Below are positions 36,604 through 46,109 of a stretch of 58,804 nt of DNA, piece after piece. Each line of letters begins with the position of its first letter. Position 1 is the stretch's first letter. Source of the stretch: Myxococcales bacterium (GTDB taxonomy: Bacteria; Myxococcota_A; Polyangia; Palsa-1104); NCBI GenBank assembly GCA_028287105.1, contig JAQBQH010000187.1, positions 1 to 58,804 on the forward strand, in the 5' to 3' direction. The notes beneath the pieces were generated by a model, which was not told the DNA's origin, searched no databases, and saw nothing but the letters and a program-made list of their open reading frames with translations. A program made the translations under genes and the position numbers.

Positions 36604-39600
36604 TTAGTAGTAGAAAGGCGCGTCGGTCTTGTAGCTGGCGTAACCGAACGCGTTGTGCAGCGAGCGCATGACGTCGATGTTCTGCTTGAACTTCTGCAGC
36701 GCCTGGGTCTTGGCCGCGCAGGCCGCCTGCCCGGCGGCGTCGCTACCCGGGCACAGCGCCGTCGCCTGGGTCTGAAGCTGCAGTGCCGTCTCGAGCATGC
36801 GCACACCGGTGTCGTTGCGGTACATCTGCGCCGTCGTCGGCACCGCCCCCGCCGACCCATCGGCGACACGCTTGGTCGCCTGGGCCGCGTAGGTCTTGCC
36901 CGACGTCGGGTCGGTGAAGATGAACCACTCGAACGTGCCCGGCGTCGGGCTGTTGCTGACCAGCTGCGCGGGGTTGGTGGTCGCCTTCGGCCCCGGGGTT
37001 CCGTTGGAGTTCAGCAGCTGCGAGTCGGGGATCGGCGCCTCGCCGTTACCGACGACGAACACGCGCGTCGAATCGACGAACGAGTGGTCGAACGTGGTCG
37101 GGAACGCCGACAGACCGTAGAGCCCGGCATAGAGCTGCAGCGTGAAGCCGCCCGCCGGGTCGATCAGCTCGGGCGAAGCCGGCCGCGCCGCGATGTTGGA
37201 GCTGTTGAGGCTCCAGCCCGGGTTGGTCACCTTGTCGGCCGCCGCGCCCGTGAAGTACGGCGCGAACGTAGAGAAGTCACCCGCCAGGAGCGCGCCGATC
37301 TTCTCCTGCACCTGCGCCTTGAAGGGCAGGGCGTAGCCGATGGCGTACTTGCGCACGTCGGTCGAGGTATCGCGGCCCGTGAAGTAGGCCTGCGATTGCG
37401 ACAGGATGTCGAGCGCGATGGTCTTGTCGACGAAGTAGCCGATGCGAGTCTGGCATTCGTCGGCCCAGTAGTAGCCGCAGCCGCGGAAGTCCCACGTGGT
37501 GTCGATGTACTTGCCGTCGATGAGCCCGATGATCTTGGCCCCCGGCGGTCCGCCGATCTGCGGCTGCGTGCCGTCGCTGTTCTTCTTCCACACGTCGACC
37601 GGATAGTCGGAGACGACGTTGGCCGAGACCTTGACGAAGTTACCGGCCTCGGGCTGCGTGATGATCTGCCCGATGAGGTCGAAGCCGGCCGAGACCGCGG
37701 CCGTGAACGTCGCCCAGCCGTCCTCGTTGTTGAAGAAGCTGTCGACCGCCGCGCCCGGGTTGGGATCGGCCTGGGCCGCCTCGAAGTCGGTGAAGTCGGC
37801 GCGCAAAAGGACGTACCAGGTCAGCTGCTGCCTCAGCATGTCGAGGTAGCGGCTGGAGATGTTGTCCTTGTACGCGAGGTTGGTGTGGAAGGTGTACCGG
37901 TCGCGCTTGAAGTTGTTGAGGAGGTAGTAGTTCTTGTAGCGCGAGATGATGTCCTGCGCCTGCTCGAACGCGTCGGCGCCCGAGTCGAAGCGCTGGCAGG
38001 TCAGGTTGCCGACGAACTCGTCCGAGCAGAAGAAGTACGGAACGAGCGGGCGGTTCAAGGTATCCGAGAGCACGTAGCCGCCGGGACCGCCGGGCGTGAT
38101 GTCCGAATAGGGGACGTCGACGCGGTTCGCCATGCCGGTCACACCGTCGAAGAACAGCGACGGATAGGTCGTGTAGTTGATTGAAGAGAGCCCCGCGGTG
38201 AGGCCGATCGGCGACGGCAGACCGAGCGAGTTCTGGAAGGCGTGGATGGCCGCCCACAAGAGCTGCGTGTTCTGGTCCTGCTTCGCCGACGGGAACACCT
38301 CGACGAAGCCGTCTCCGGCGTAGCTGAACTTCATCGCGGCCTTGTCGTAGCGGCCGAGGCCCCACAGGTCCGAGTTGAAGTTCGAGCCGTAGTCCATGAC
38401 CGACGAGTACTGGTACTCGCGAACGTTACCGACCACCTCGTCGACCGACGTCGCGCCACCCGGGCAGTCGACGTAGCGCGGGCGCATCGTGTTCTTGCGC
38501 GCCGCCGCGTTGCAGTCGGCGCCCGCGTAGGCGACGCCGATCGGCTGCTGCGTCGCGGTATCGATGCCCGCGAACTTCTTGGCGGCCGGATTCTTCGCCG
38601 CCGCCGCGCGCAGATCCCAGTACTCGGGGAAGTAGTTCATGGCGTCGAACGACGCGCGGAAGTTGTGGCGCAGGCCCATGTTGTGGCCGGCCTCGTGCAG
38701 CGTCACCGATAGGAAGATGTCCTTGCGCAGCTTCTGGCGGATGGCTTCGGGGTCCATGTTCGGAACCGCCGGGTCGTTGGCCAGCTGCAGCGCGCGCTGC
38801 GCGATGCCTTCGTCGGCGAAGTCTGCGAAGTCGACGCCGAACGCGCGCATCTTGTCCATGCGATCGTTGATCTCCTTGCGCACCGCCTGCGAGCGCAGCG
38901 GCGAGACACGCGCCTTCTCCGCCTCGCTCAACGACGTCCAATCGGTCGCCGGCGCCCCGCCGCCCATCGCCATGATGTCGGGGGTGATCATCATCGACTC
39001 GAGCACCGTGCCGCGCAGCTTGTCGCGCCGCACCTGCGGCAGGTCGGCCTGCGATTGCCCGAACAGGTTCGAGCGATACATCGCGTTCTCGCGGTTCTCC
39101 CAGCTCGTCATGAACGCGGTCGGCGACGAGCGGTCGATGGGCGCCTCGGGCGCCTGACCGCGCGCCCACGAGAAGTCCATCGCGCTGTACATCTTCTTGA
39201 CCTGATCGTCGGACAGCGTCGTCGGCAGGTTGGTGGTACCGGCGCGGTTCGACTGAACCCAATCCTTGATGTTGGTACCGACGACGAAGTCGTCCGGCGA
39301 CTGCTGACCGAGCATGAGCGCCACGAGGTCGCGCGAGCGCGCCGCGTAGCTGTCGACGCCGGCGCCGTAGATATACGCCTGACCCGAGATGGTCTCGCCG
39401 GTTTCGATGTCGAACAGCGGCGGACCGTAGCCGAGCGGACCGGCGCTCTGGGTCTGGTTGACCCAGAAGATGGTCGAGCGGCGCGGATCACCCTGACGCG
39501 CGCGCAAGATCGGCTGGCCATCGTCGCCGACGACGACGTTGCCCTGAGCGTCGAGCTGCGGCTTCAAGTCCGCCTTGCACGCGTCGGGATCGCCCGCTTT

Positions 39601-40797
39601 GATCGGGTTGTGGCACCAGACGAAGATGTCGGGGACCTTGGTGATGTCGCACTGCTTGTCCGCCTTCTGAAAGCCCATGACATCGGCGGCGGCGCACTTG
39701 ACCGCTTCGTTCCACTGCTTGATGACTTCCTTGCCGGAGTCGAACAGCTCGGGCGGGAACGGCTCGAGCGAGGATTCGGCGTAGTACGGGATCGTGCGGA
39801 GCTGACGCTTGTCGTACGGAATCGGCGTCTTGCCGTCGGCCTGATACGACTTCTGCCAGATGTTGAAGCGCGCGGCGTGGCGGCGAATGCCGGTGTTGGT
39901 GACGCCGTACTGGCGGTTGTAGGTGAGGCGGTTGAGGCCGACGTCCCAGATGCCGAACAGGTTCATCTGCTGGCCATCCCAATTGCGCGGCTGGTAGTCG
40001 TGCTTCGGCGAGACCTTCGCGAAGGCGTGGCGCACCTTGACCACCTGCGTCGCGCAGTCGTCGAGCTGCTGGCGCAGGAAGCAGGCCGGCACGTTGAAGC
40101 ACTGCTGAACCCCACCCTGCTCGTAGCAAATCTGGCGCTCGGTCGGATTGACCGCCAGCTTGTTGGTGATGTCGAAGTAGTTCGCCTCGCCCTCGCCGAA
40201 CTCGGCGGTCTCGTCGACCGGCTTGACGGCGCGCTCGAAGTGCAGCGCGTCGGGCTTGGTGGGATCGCTCTCCCAGTAGCTGACGTTGGAGACCGTCGCG
40301 TCGTTGAAGAAGAAGTTGAGCCCGATGCCGACGTAGTCGGTGATCTGGTTCTCCGACCAGTCGACGCGGATGAACTCGCGCTCGTTCCACGGCCGCTCGG
40401 TCGACTCGATGATCTTGTTCGACTCCTCACCGGTCGTGCTGTTGTAGTCGCGGATGATGTCGAACTGGTTCTTGATCGGCCACGCCGCCAGCGGCTGCCC
40501 GGCGTACTTGGCCGGGTCCTGCTTGTAGGCGTCTTCCGAATCGGCCACCTGCTCGTAGGCCCGGCGCGCGTAGAGGAAGCCTTCCTGCACGTCGAAGCGA
40601 ATCTTCATCAGCTCCGACGACTGGCCGATGAACATGATCGCGGACGTAGGCGGCGCGTCGGTGACGGTCTGCAGGTAGTACCAGGTCCCCTGCAAATCGG
40701 CCTTCTTGATGACGTTCGGTTGCACGTATGAACGCGGCGCGTTCTCCTGTGCACAGCCCATCGCCAACGCCAGAGCCAGCCAAGCAAGCTTCTTCAT
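36604..40797 (-). CDS. Very large zinc metalloprotease lipoprotein
   Basis: A 1397-residue lipoprotein with lipobox ALAMGC (Cys near residue 15). The zinc motif HEAGHNMGLRH gives ligands His701, His705 and His711 with catalytic Glu702, a metzincin-like HExxHxxGxxH. The downstream SSVMDYG resembles the Met-turn. The ~680 residues before it and ~650 after it have no family I can name with certainty; the DUF5117/DUF4953 group of zinc-dependent peptidases is a possible home. It should act in the periplasm or at the cell surface. I use the ATG at 40797, 2 bases after the barrel gene's stop, so the two are co-transcribed. Confidence 0.85.
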   Translation of the reverse strand: MKKLAWLALALAMGCAQENAPRSYVQPNVIKKADLQGTWYYLQTVTDAPPTSAIMFIGQSSELMKIRFDVQEGFLYARRAYEQVADSEDAYKQDPAKYAGQPLAAWPIKNQFDIIRDYNSTTGEESNKIIESTERPWNEREFIRVDWSENQITDYVGIGLNFFFNDATVSNVSYWESDPTKPDALHFERAVKPVDETAEFGEGEANYFDITNKLAVNPTERQICYEQGGVQQCFNVPACFLRQQLDDCATQVVKVRHAFAKVSPKHDYQPRNWDGQQMNLFGIWDVGLNRLTYNRQYGVTNTGIRRHAARFNIWQKSYQADGKTPIPYDKRQLRTIPYYAESSLEPFPPELFDSGKEVIKQWNEAVKCAAADVMGFQKADKQCDITKVPDIFVWCHNPIKAGDPDACKADLKPQLDAQGNVVVGDDGQPILRARQGDPRRSTIFWVNQTQSAGPLGYGPPLFDIETGETISGQAYIYGAGVDSYAARSRDLVALMLGQQSPDDFVVGTNIKDWVQSNRAGTTNLPTTLSDDQVKKMYSAMDFSWARGQAPEAPIDRSSPTAFMTSWENRENAMYRSNLFGQSQADLPQVRRDKLRGTVLESMMITPDIMAMGGGAPATDWTSLSEAEKARVSPLRSQAVRKEINDRMDKMRAFGVDFADFADEGIAQRALQLANDPAVPNMDPEAIRQKLRKDIFLSVTLHEAGHNMGLRHNFRASFDAMNYFPEYWDLRAAAAKNPAAKKFAGIDTATQQPIGVAYAGADCNAAARKNTMRPRYVDCPGGATSVDEVVGNVREYQYSSVMDYGSNFNSDLWGLGRYDKAAMKFSYAGDGFVEVFPSAKQDQNTQLLWAAIHAFQNSLGLPSPIGLTAGLSSINYTTYPSLFFDGVTGMANRVDVPYSDITPGGPGGYVLSDTLNRPLVPYFFCSDEFVGNLTCQRFDSGADAFEQAQDIISRYKNYYLLNNFKRDRYTFHTNLAYKDNISSRYLDMLRQQLTWYVLLRADFTDFEAAQADPNPGAAVDSFFNNEDGWATFTAAVSAGFDLIGQIITQPEAGNFVKVSANVVSDYPVDVWKKNSDGTQPQIGGPPGAKIIGLIDGKYIDTTWDFRGCGYYWADECQTRIGYFVDKTIALDILSQSQAYFTGRDTSTDVRKYAIGYALPFKAQVQEKIGALLAGDFSTFAPYFTGAAADKVTNPGWSLNSSNIAARPASPELIDPAGGFTLQLYAGLYGLSAFPTTFDHSFVDSTRVFVVGNGEAPIPDSQLLNSNGTPGPKATTNPAQLVSNSPTPGTFEWFIFTDPTSGKTYAAQATKRVADGSAGAVPTTAQMYRNDTGVRMLETALQLQTQATALCPGSDAAGQAACAAKTQALQKFKQNIDVMRSLHNAFGYASYKTDAPFYY

Positions 40798-40799
40798 TG

Positions 40800-42065
40800 C
40801 TACTTCCTCCAATATCGAGCGGCCAGCTTGTCGACGGTGATCGTCGCCCCCAGCTGGATCGTCGTGAACGCGTTGTAGTCCGTCGAGATGAGACCCTGTC
40901 GATAGCTGGAGTCCGGCTTCTGCAGCGGCGCCCAGTTGATCCAGGCGAGCGTGAGCCCGAGCCAGTCCACCGGCTGATAGGCGAGCGTGGCCCAGAAGAC
41001 TTGCGAGTCGCGATGGCCCGGACGCGTGACGGTGGCGCCGGAGTTGGCCGCGACCGCGTCGCCCGAGGCGCAGGTGCTGTAGGTGACGCCGTTGACCTGA
41101 AGCGTGCACGAGTGATCGTAGGTGAAGGCGTCGACGATCAGATAGATCACGTCGACCGACCACTTCTCGCTGAGCTGATAGCCGCCCGAGACGGTGTGCG
41201 TGAACGAGTAGCTCGGGTTGTAGCCGCCGATGGTGCCGGCGCGCGACGGGTCGGCGTAGAAGTTGGAGAGGCCGGCACCGAACGCGCCGTCGTTGTAGTT
41301 GCCGCCGACGGTCGCGGCCTGACCGCCCGAAGTCGGATCGAGCTGCGGCGCCGCGTAGCGATGGAAGTACTTGGTGAAGCCGAAGCCGTAGCCGAGGCGC
41401 AGCTTGTCATGCAAAAAGCTGCGGCCGATCGAGATCGACGGCTGGATCGACATGATCAACGTCGAGTACTGCGACTCCGCGGAGGTCGGTAGCACGACGC
41501 GGAACGACGGGTTGATGGCGACTTCGACCTTCGGGATGGTGTAGATGCGCGGATTGCGCAGGGTCAGAAAGGTGTCGCTGTAATCGGCGCGGCGATTGTT
41601 CGGCTTCGGGCTGCAGTATGCGACCGAGCCGGGGTCGACCGAGCCGTTATCATTAATAGAGGGATTGCCGCAGGTGCCCTGCGGACCGGTGGAGTTGGAG
41701 TAGCCGCTGAAGTTGGCTTCGTCGGTGCCCGAGACGTTCGCGGTCAGCGAGAAGCGCGCCTGGAGCTGCAAGGTCTGCCAGCGGCTGCCGCGCAGGTACA
41801 TCTTGCCGAGGTTCCAGGTCGGCTCGAAATACCAAACGAAGTCATTGCGGTAGTTGTGGCCGATCGAGTTGAGACCGGAGCCGTCGGCCATCGTGAGATC
41901 GAGAGCGAAGCCGTAGAAGCGCGGTTTGGTGCTCGCGGTCGCTTCGACCGTCGGAGTGGCGGCGCCGGCGCTGAGCCCGCCCGACTGTGCCCAGGCTCCG
42001 GTGCCCGCTGCGTCGGCTCCGATGATCGCCCCGATGACGACTGCAAAACGGGTGAGCAACTTCAC
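40800..42065 (-). CDS. Outer-membrane beta-barrel protein
   Basis: A 421-residue protein with a signal peptide (LLTRFAVVIGAIIGADAAGTGAWA, cut near residue 24). After it come alternating amphipathic strands rich in Tyr, Trp, Asn and Ser (FYGFALDLTMADGSGLNS, FVWYFEPTWNLGKMYL, KVEVAINPSFRVVLP, LGLTLAWINWAP), as in outer-membrane porin or assembly barrels. There are four Cys in two loops. I choose the GTG at 42065 because a GAGGAG site lies just upstream on the minus strand and the signal peptide begins there; an ATG at 42164 gives a poor leader. The next gene, a metalloprotease, begins 2 bases after the stop, suggesting they work together. Confidence 0.8.
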   Translation of the reverse strand: MKLLTRFAVVIGAIIGADAAGTGAWAQSGGLSAGAATPTVEATASTKPRFYGFALDLTMADGSGLNSIGHNYRNDFVWYFEPTWNLGKMYLRGSRWQTLQLQARFSLTANVSGTDEANFSGYSNSTGPQGTCGNPSINDNGSVDPGSVAYCSPKPNNRRADYSDTFLTLRNPRIYTIPKVEVAINPSFRVVLPTSAESQYSTLIMSIQPSISIGRSFLHDKLRLGYGFGFTKYFHRYAAPQLDPTSGGQAATVGGNYNDGAFGAGLSNFYADPSRAGTIGGYNPSYSFTHTVSGGYQLSEKWSVDVIYLIVDAFTYDHSCTLQVNGVTYSTCASGDAVAANSGATVTRPGHRDSQVFWATLAYQPVDWLGLTLAWINWAPLQKPDSSYRQGLISTDYNAFTTIQLGATITVDKLAARYWRK

Positions 42066-42146
42066 GCGAACACTCCTCGTTAAAACCAGCGCGGACGCGC
42101 CCACTACAAGAAGCAGTCCAGCGTCCGAGCCCTCCCCTGCCGAGGG

Positions 42147-42160
42147 TGAAGTGCACTTCA
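42147..42160. promoter_or_regulatory. Perfect 14-base palindrome TGAAGTGCACTTCA
   Basis: A complete dyad typical in size of a dimeric regulator site, about 80 bases upstream of the barrel gene start. No regulator is identifiable. Confidence 0.5.
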
Positions 42161-42206
42161 TCACAAGGAGAAATCGTTGTCCATCAAGAACTTGGCGACT
42201 CTGGGC

Positions 42207-42226
42207 ACCGTTAATCGGCTAACGGT
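42207..42226. promoter_or_regulatory. Inverted repeat ACCGTTA-N6-TAACGGT
   Basis: Two perfect 7-base arms separated by ATCGGC, 20 bases in all. It has the shape of a helix-turn-helix operator. Confidence 0.55.
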
Positions 42227-42304
42227 TGTGACAGATGCGCCCAGCGCTCGTTAAATTCTTCAAAGGTGCGGCAACTTGCGGAGTTAGTCTCGGGTCATAC
42301 AGGC

Positions 42305-42321
42305 TGTCGCATTAGGCGACA
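42305..42321. promoter_or_regulatory. Inverted repeat TGTCGC-N5-GCGACA
   Basis: Two perfect 6-base arms around ATTAG, placed just before the TTGACA at 42335-42340. Could be an operator or a small hairpin. Confidence 0.4.
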
Positions 42322-42400
42322 CTCGGCCAATTGCTTGACATCACGACAAAATGCGGCAAACTGCGGAAGGCCTACGGTTCCGTACCTGTGGGGACGGGCC

Positions 42401-42430
42401 TTGACTCGGAGAGGGGACTCAAGTTAGCAT
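42401..42430 (+). promoter_or_regulatory. Candidate promoter for the pseudo-Fic gene
   Basis: TTGACT at 42401-42406 and TTAGCA (17-base spacer) or TAGCAT (18-base spacer) ending at 42429-42430. A start of transcription near 42437 would place the hairpin at 42441 in the 5' leader. A second TTGACA is at 42335-42340 without a good -10. Confidence 0.45.
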
Positions 42431-42440
42431 TATGCTTCAA

Positions 42441-42472
42441 AAGCTGAGGGTCCTCTCCCCCAGCTTCTTTTC
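42441..42472 (+). terminator. Terminator-like hairpin in the pseudo-Fic leader
   Basis: AAGCTG-A-GGG (42441-42450) pairs with CCC-CAGCTT (42458-42466), one bulged A, 7-base loop, followed by CTTTTCT. It lies between the candidate promoter and the ATG at 42516, so it could act as an attenuator, or terminate a short upstream transcript. Confidence 0.5.
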
Positions 42473-42515
42473 TCGGATACGGATCGATTAAGCCAACTGC
42501 GCGGAGCGGGTAGAG

Positions 42516-43334
42516 ATGACGGTCGACAAGCGGTTCCTGACAATCGACAACAAGATCGAGACACTGCGTGAAATGCGCATGCGAGCGAATTCGACGATCG
42601 TTGCCGACTTCGACGAGAAGCTCGACGTGTCGTGGATCTATCACGACAACGCGCTCGAGGGTGTCGTGCTCTCGTATCACGAGCTCAAAGCAGCCATCGA
42701 CAAGAAGATCATCTCCGACGTGTCGCTGATCCCGATGTACGAAGAGATCAAGAATCACAAAGCGGCGATCGAGATGGTGCGCGCGACGGCGCGCCAGTGG
42801 GCGACCGAAGCGCACGCGGCGAAGAAGAGCGGCAAGGCGAAGAAGAATCCGATCACGCTCGAGACGCTCAAGATGCTGCACTCGGCGCTGACGCCGGACG
42901 AGAAGGCGAAGGGGAATCCGTACCGCAAGGACAACCCGCTTCACCGGCTCTACTTCCACGAGATCGCGCAGCCGGACAAGATCACGATGCGCATGAAGAA
43001 GCTCGTGGAGTGGCTCGACGAGGAAGAGACGCAGCACCTTCATCCCGTCGAGCGCGCGGCGCGCGCGCACTACCGCTTCATGTCGATCTACCCGTGGCCG
43101 AAGAACTCCGGCAAGGTGGCTCGCCTGCTGATGAATATGATGCTGCTCAAGGACGGCTTCCCGCCGGTCGTGATCCACAGCATCGAGCGCCAGCGCTACT
43201 ACGACGTGCTGCGCACCGAGGCGGCAGGCCTCGTGCCGCTGATCTTCGAGTCGCTCGAGAACGGTGTCGAGACGGCGATTCGCTTCTTCGCGGAGCTCGA
43301 AGAGGCCAAGCGTCAGCAGAAGCGCGCCTCCTAA
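42516..43334 (+). CDS. Fic-fold protein with destroyed catalytic motif
   Basis: A 272-residue protein of Fic/DOC architecture. The segment HYRFMSIYPWPKNSGKVARLLMN (family position of HxxFVxIHPFxDGNGRTARLLMN) keeps the scaffold, but the catalytic His is Tyr192, GN is NS (197-198) and the first Arg is Lys200; only Gly199 and Arg203 remain. The following MMLLKDGFPP matches the Fic helix. Near the N-terminus, DNALEG (44-49) resembles the autoinhibitory helix motif. Canonical Fic proteins AMPylate targets; this one should not. It is preceded by a complex control region and followed by an intergenic repeat and argH. ATG at 42516, with GCGGAGCGGG weakly resembling a ribosome site. Confidence 0.82.
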   Translation: MTVDKRFLTIDNKIETLREMRMRANSTIVADFDEKLDVSWIYHDNALEGVVLSYHELKAAIDKKIISDVSLIPMYEEIKNHKAAIEMVRATARQWATEAHAAKKSGKAKKNPITLETLKMLHSALTPDEKAKGNPYRKDNPLHRLYFHEIAQPDKITMRMKKLVEWLDEEETQHLHPVERAARAHYRFMSIYPWPKNSGKVARLLMNMMLLKDGFPPVVIHSIERQRYYDVLRTEAAGLVPLIFESLENGVETAIRFFAELEEAKRQQKRAS

Positions 43335-43348
43335 GACCCCGATTTTTG

Positions 43349-43379
43349 CTGACAGCTGATCGCTGACAGCTGGTAGCCT
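43349..43379. repeat. Intergenic CAGCTG-type repeat, copy B
   Basis: Reads CTGACAGCTG-ATCG-CTGACAGCTGG-TAGCCT, nearly identical in layout to copy A at 10366-10398. Its last bases TGG-TAGCCT (43371-43379) also look like an extended -10 box, 13 bases before the argH ATG. Confidence 0.6.
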
Positions 43380-43392
43380 TTTTCCGCCCAGC

Positions 43393-44772
43393 ATGCGCGG
43401 ACCCCGATTTCATTCGAAGCTCACCGATGATGCGGCGCGGCTCAATGCGTCGATCGATTTCGATCAGCGGCTGCTGCCGTACGACGTCGAGGGGTCCAAG
43501 GCGCACGCGCGCATGCTGGCGGCCCAGGGAATCCTGACGGCGGCGGATGCCGAGGCGATCGCCCGCGGGTTGGATCAGGTCGTCGAGGAGTGGCGGGCGG
43601 GCAAGCTCGTCCTCGATGAGCAGCTCGAAGACGTGCACATGAACGTCGAGGTGCGGCTGACCGAGATCGTCGGTGAGGCCGGGGCGCGGCTGCATACGGC
43701 GCGGAGTCGCAACGACCAGGTGGCGACGGACCTGCGGCTGTATGCGCGGGCGCAGGCGGCCGAGCTGTCGAAGACGATCGCGACCTTGCAGCGGGCGCTG
43801 GTGGCGCAAGCGCGCGCGCACGTCGACACGTTGATGCCCGGCTATACGCACCTTCAGCGGGCGCAGCCGGTCAGGCTCGGGCACCACATGATGGCGTACT
43901 ACGAGATGCTGGCGCGGGATCGCGGGCGGCTGGCCGACGCGGCGCGGCGCATGAATCAATCGCCGCTCGGGTCGGGCGCGCTGGCGGCGACGACGTTTCC
44001 GATCGATCGCGAGGCCTCGGCGCGGGCGCTCGGCTTCGATCGGCCGACCGCGAACAGCCTCGACGCGGTGGGCGATCGCGACTTCGCGGTCGAGTTGGTG
44101 GCGGCGTGCGCGCTCGAGATGGCGCACCTCTCACGTCTCGGCGAAGAGCTGGTCTTGTGGGCGTCGCAGGAGTTCGGGTTCGTGAAGCTGCCCGAGGCGT
44201 ACTGCTCGGGGTCGTCGATCATGCCGCAGAAGGTGAACCCGGACGTGCCCGAGCTGGTGCGCGCCAAGGTCGGTCGGGTGATCGGGGACTGGACGACGCT
44301 GATGGTGGTCATCAAGGGGCTGCCGCTCGCCTACAATAAGGATCTGCAGGAGACGCAGGAGCCGCTCTACGACGCGGTCGAGACGGCGCTCTTGTGCACG
44401 CGCACCATGGCGGGCCTGATGGCTGGCGCGACCTTCGACGTGCCGCGGATGGCGCGAGCGGTTGGTCAAGGCCACCTCCTGGCCACCGAAGTGGCCGATT
44501 GGCTCGCCGCCCGCAATGTCCCGTTCCGTCAAGCGCACGCCGCGGCCGGCGCCCTCGTGCGCGCGGCAAGCGCCCGCAACCTCGAGCTGACCGATTTGTC
44601 GCTCGCCGAGATGGCCGCCATCGCCCCCGACGTTACATTCGACGAGACCCTCTTCGCCGTCCTCGACCCCAACCGCGCCGTCGACCGCCGCGACGTCATC
44701 GGCGGCCCGGCCAAGACCCGCGTGCTAGCCGCGATCGCGCAAGCCGAGTCCGATCTGAACGCGATTCCGTAA
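43393..44772 (+). CDS. argH: Argininosuccinate lyase
   Basis: Splits argininosuccinate into arginine and fumarate, the last step of arginine synthesis. The 459-residue product has [50 protein letters not shown] with the catalytic His, and [16 protein letters not shown] with the catalytic Ser loop. The loop has KVNPD where ArgH usually has KKNPD; this form is common in the wider fumarase superfamily, but other positions fit ArgH. It stands without argG nearby. An intergenic repeat lies on each side. Confidence 0.95.
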   Translation: MRGPRFHSKLTDDAARLNASIDFDQRLLPYDVEGSKAHARMLAAQGILTAADAEAIARGLDQVVEEWRAGKLVLDEQLEDVHMNVEVRLTEIVGEAGARLHTARSRNDQVATDLRLYARAQAAELSKTIATLQRALVAQARAHVDTLMPGYTHLQRAQPVRLGHHMMAYYEMLARDRGRLADAARRMNQSPLGSGALAATTFPIDREASARALGFDRPTANSLDAVGDRDFAVELVAACALEMAHLSRLGEELVLWASQEFGFVKLPEAYCSGSSIMPQKVNPDVPELVRAKVGRVIGDWTTLMVVIKGLPLAYNKDLQETQEPLYDAVETALLCTRTMAGLMAGATFDVPRMARAVGQGHLLATEVADWLAARNVPFRQAHAAAGALVRAASARNLELTDLSLAEMAAIAPDVTFDETLFAVLDPNRAVDRRDVIGGPAKTRVLAAIAQAESDLNAIP

Positions 44773-44792
44773 GAGCTGTCAGCTGTCAGCGT
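44773..44792. repeat. Short intergenic CAGCTG-type repeat, partial copy
   Basis: GAGCTGTCAGCTGTCAGC lies between argH and lysA: two tandem AGCTGTC heptads, the same unit as in copies A and B. Confidence 0.5.
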
Positions 44793-44808
44793 TTCTCAAG
44801 GAGCTTCC

Positions 44809-46080
44809 ATGCACCACTTCGAGTATCGAGACGACGAGCTGTTCTGCGAGCAGGTGCCGCTCGCCAAGATCGCGGCCGAGGTCGGCACGCCGGTGTACGT
44901 CTATAGCCACGCGACGCTCGAGCGCCACTACAAGGTGTTCGACAACGCGCTCGGCGCCAACAAGCACATCGTCTGCTACTCGGTGAAAGCCAACTCGAAC
45001 CTGGCCGTCCTCCGCACGCTGGTCGCCATGGGCGCGGGCGTCGACACCGTCTCGCGCGGCGAAATCTTCCGCGCCCTCAAGGTCGGCGCCGATCCGAAGA
45101 AGATCGTCTTCTCCGGCGTCGGCAAGCGCGAGGACGAAATCGTCTACGGCCTCGAGCAGGGGATCCTCGCCTTCAACGTCGAGAGCACGAGCGAGCTGCA
45201 CGCCATCGAGCGCGTCGCCGCGCGCCTCGGCAAGCGCGCGCCGATCTCCTTGCGCGTCAACCCCGACGTCGACGCCGAGACCCATCCCTACATCTCGACC
45301 GGCCTCAAGAAGAACAAGTTCGGCATCGGCGTCGCCGAGGCGCGCAAGACGTTCATCGACGCCAGCCGCATGAAGCACATCGAAGTGGTCGGGATCGATT
45401 GCCACATCGGATCGCAGCTCACCAAAACGTCGCCGTTCAAGGATGCGATCGCGCGCCTGGGCGAGCTGACGCGCTCGCTGGTCAAAGAGGGCGTGACGAT
45501 CCGTTACGTCGACATCGGCGGCGGCCTCGGGATTCCGTACAACCAGGAGGACCCGCCTTCGCCCGCCGAGTACGGCAAGGCGATCGAGGAGGCGATGGCC
45601 GCCTTCACGGGTCTGGACGTCACGCTCATTTGCGAGCCGGGCCGTGTCATCGTCGGCAACGCCGGCGTGCTCATGACCCGCACGCTCTATCTCAAGCAGG
45701 GCGAGATCAAGAACTTCGTCATCGTCGACGCGGCGATGAACGACCTCATCCGCCCGGCGTTCTACGACTCGTATCACGCCATCTGGCCCGTCAAGAAGCA
45801 GAGCGGCCCGCAGACCTACGTCGCCGACGTGGTCGGTCCCATCTGCGAGACCGGCGACTTCCTGGCGCGCGACCGCGCGCTCGGACAGAAGCCGGCGGAA
45901 GGCGACCTCCTCGTCCTCATGTCGGCGGGCGCCTACGGCTTCACGATGTCGTCGAACTACAACACGCGCCAGCGCGCCGCCGAGGTCATGGTCAAGGGCT
46001 CCGAGTACGCGGTCGTGCGGCGGCGCGAAGAGCTCGAGGACATGATCAAGAACGAGTCGGTGCCGAGCTTCGTCGGCTGA
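44809..46080 (+). CDS. lysA: Diaminopimelate decarboxylase
   Basis: A PLP enzyme that decarboxylates meso-DAP to lysine. The 423-residue product shows [15 protein letters not shown] with the PLP Lys, [54 protein letters not shown] (Gly-rich PLP phosphate site), and [14 protein letters not shown] with [10 protein letters not shown] at the dimer active site. ATG at 44809 with AAGGAG upstream. It links lysine synthesis to the DAP-type wall predicted from MurE. Confidence 0.97.
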   Translation: MHHFEYRDDELFCEQVPLAKIAAEVGTPVYVYSHATLERHYKVFDNALGANKHIVCYSVKANSNLAVLRTLVAMGAGVDTVSRGEIFRALKVGADPKKIVFSGVGKREDEIVYGLEQGILAFNVESTSELHAIERVAARLGKRAPISLRVNPDVDAETHPYISTGLKKNKFGIGVAEARKTFIDASRMKHIEVVGIDCHIGSQLTKTSPFKDAIARLGELTRSLVKEGVTIRYVDIGGGLGIPYNQEDPPSPAEYGKAIEEAMAAFTGLDVTLICEPGRVIVGNAGVLMTRTLYLKQGEIKNFVIVDAAMNDLIRPAFYDSYHAIWPVKKQSGPQTYVADVVGPICETGDFLARDRALGQKPAEGDLLVLMSAGAYGFTMSSNYNTRQRAAEVMVKGSEYAVVRRREELEDMIKNESVPSFVG

Positions 46081-46109
46081 CCGGCGACCGGCAGCGAGCT
46101 GCGCCCGGG

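Larger units (their letters stand above)
42066..42515. other. 450-base divergent regulatory region
   Basis: The only gene-free stretch over 300 bases. It separates the minus-strand barrel/protease unit from the plus-strand pseudo-Fic gene. It contains three perfect inverted repeats (42147-42160, 42207-42226 and 42305-42321), a direct repeat TGCGGCAA..TGCGGA near 42267 and 42352, two candidate -35 boxes, and a terminator-like hairpin. It looks less GC-rich than the flanking genes. No small ORF or RNA gene is convincing. Confidence 0.7.

Noticed and set aside
42262-42369. Sigma54 promoter in the TGCGGCAA..TTGCGGA repeats
   Set aside because: The spacing between the GG and GC elements is 6 bases, not the 10 needed for a -24/-12 promoter.
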